Assembly: GCA_026983735.1 (NCBI GenBank)
Contig: JALSTN010000281.1
Coordinates: forward strand, 1-33,444
Direction: 5' to 3'
DNA: 33,444 nucleotides
Source of the DNA: Saprospiraceae bacterium
GTDB lineage: Bacteria; Bacteroidota; Bacteroidia; Chitinophagales; Saprospiraceae
The notes under the pieces were generated by a model. The model was not told the origin of the DNA and made no database searches. It saw nothing but the letters and a program-made list of their open reading frames with translations. A program made the translations under genes and the position numbers. Below are positions 32,768-33,444 of this stretch, piece after piece; positions within the stretch are counted from its first letter, which is position 1; every line of letters begins with the position of its first letter.

Positions 32768-33444
32768 TGGATTTTATTTTAGTTGTCAAGGAAATGGATT
32801 CTATTTTTTTGTTAGCATCTAAAGCAGTGTAATGCGTCAAATCATGACAGGAGGGGACAATGGAGACATAACCGGCTTCCAGCGCGGCTAAATCTGTATC
32901 CTCTCCTTCGTCTAGAGAGACAAATTTTCCCGTCAGCCAATAGTATTTACGACCTCTCGGGTTAACTCCCTCTTGAAATTCCTCTACCCAATTTCCTTTG
33001 GCCTGGCGAACTACCCGGACACCATTGATCCGTTCGATTGGCAAGTTAGGGATGTTGACATTCCAAAGAAGTGTGTCCGTCATCCGGTGCTCCAAGACAT
33101 ATTGCAGAATCTTCCTAACGATAAATTCCGAAGGTCCCATATCTGCCTCATGAGAAAAGTTTAATAAACTAAACCCAATGGATGGAATTCCCTCAAGAGA
33201 AGCTTCCATCGCTGCAGACATAGTTCCGGAATAAAGGATGTTAATCGAAGCATTGGACCCGTGGTTAATGCCGGATAAACACAAGTCCGGTGGGCGATCT
33301 TTTAGTAGTACATTGGTTGCTATTTTAACACAATCAACAGGTGTCCCCGTACATTCATATGCCTCGATATCCGGGCTGATATCTACAGGGGATATCTGAA
33401 TGGGAGTCTCAATCGTTATCGCATGTCCTTGCCCGGATTGTGGA
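32757..33444 (-). CDS. surE: 5'/3'-nucleotidase SurE (partial, runs off right edge)
   Basis: About 229 codons are present; the first ~20-30 residues, including the metal-binding Asp-Asp, lie beyond the edge. The retained frame reads (P)QSGQGHAITIETPIQIS..., then YECTGTPVDCVKIATNVLL, DLCLSGINHGSNASINILYSGTMSAAMEASLEGIPSIGFSL: the SGINxGxN and YSGTxxAAMEA blocks of SurE, with Asn of the metal site. SurE is a metal-dependent phosphatase of nucleoside 5'/3'-monophosphates, cytoplasmic. The C-terminus contains KYYWLTG and DTDLAALEAGYVSIVP, typical. Probably heads the surE-small membrane protein-lpxB unit. Confidence 0.95.
   Translation of the reverse strand, partial: PQSGQGHAITIETPIQISPVDISPDIEAYECTGTPVDCVKIATNVLLKDRPPDLCLSGINHGSNASINILYSGTMSAAMEASLEGIPSIGFSLLNFSHEADMGPSEFIVRKILQYVLEHRMTDTLLWNVNIPNLPIERINGVRVVRQAKGNWVEEFQEGVNPRGRKYYWLTGKFVSLDEGEDTDLAALEAGYVSIVPSCHDLTHYTALDANKKIESISLTTKIKSNEE

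Overview
The window looks like the chromosome of a Bacteroidota bacterium, probably from the Saprospiria/Chitinophagia side of the phylum; the lineage is inferred, not proven. The evidence is threefold. It carries type IX secretion (T9SS) sorting domains of both kinds, an A-type C-terminal domain and a gliding-motility-associated CHU_C/B-type domain. It encodes families that are essentially confined to Bacteroidota (GLPGLI, DUF3822, DUF6089-like, OstA_2-like). About a dozen upstream regions carry the Bacteroidota -7 promoter element TAnnTTTG. No tRNA, rRNA, CRISPR array, IS element or prophage was seen. Most of the window is housekeeping sequence interspersed with lineage-specific envelope genes.

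Layout: (1) 1-3116, minus strand: two tandem paralogous secreted metzincin-type zinc peptidases with T9SS tails; the second runs off the left edge. (2) 3321-9500: malate dehydrogenase (mdh), tsaD on the opposite strand, a membrane-anchored unknown followed by DUF3822 and rsmD, then argS. (3) 9735-14250: an exported Cys/Lys-rich heptapeptide-repeat protein facing a minus-strand cassette of a tiny exported acidic peptide, an intrinsic terminator/attenuator, a GLPGLI-family protein and an 880-aa TonB-receptor-like outer-membrane protein. This is the most accessory-looking and least explained part. (4) 14251-18889: gene-poor DNA with a heptamer tandem repeat, a CHU_C-domain surface protein and an unknown outer-membrane barrel. 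(5) 18890-23143: NADP-type isocitrate dehydrogenase (icd) with its own terminator, a Cys-rich lipoprotein, ruvB, a START/AHSA1-like protein and a CBS-pair protein. (6) 23797-27216: DUF6089-like barrel, TerC-family membrane protein, succinate-semialdehyde-type aldehyde dehydrogenase. (7) 27354-33444: a tight operon of a ChaN-like haem/iron protein, a FAD amine oxidoreductase and an OstA/LptA-like protein, overlapping tail-to-tail with lpxB; lpxB lies downstream of a small membrane protein and surE, which runs off the right edge.

How the genes work together: mdh and icd are TCA-cycle enzymes. argS, tsaD and rsmD serve translation (tRNA charging, tRNA t6A37, 16S rRNA methylation). OstA-like and LpxB both belong to lipopolysaccharide biogenesis. 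The peptidases and the CHU_C protein are T9SS cargo. The GLPGLI protein and receptor probably form one envelope system whose substrate is unknown; the small exported peptide encoded directly upstream is the best candidate here for an undescribed partner.
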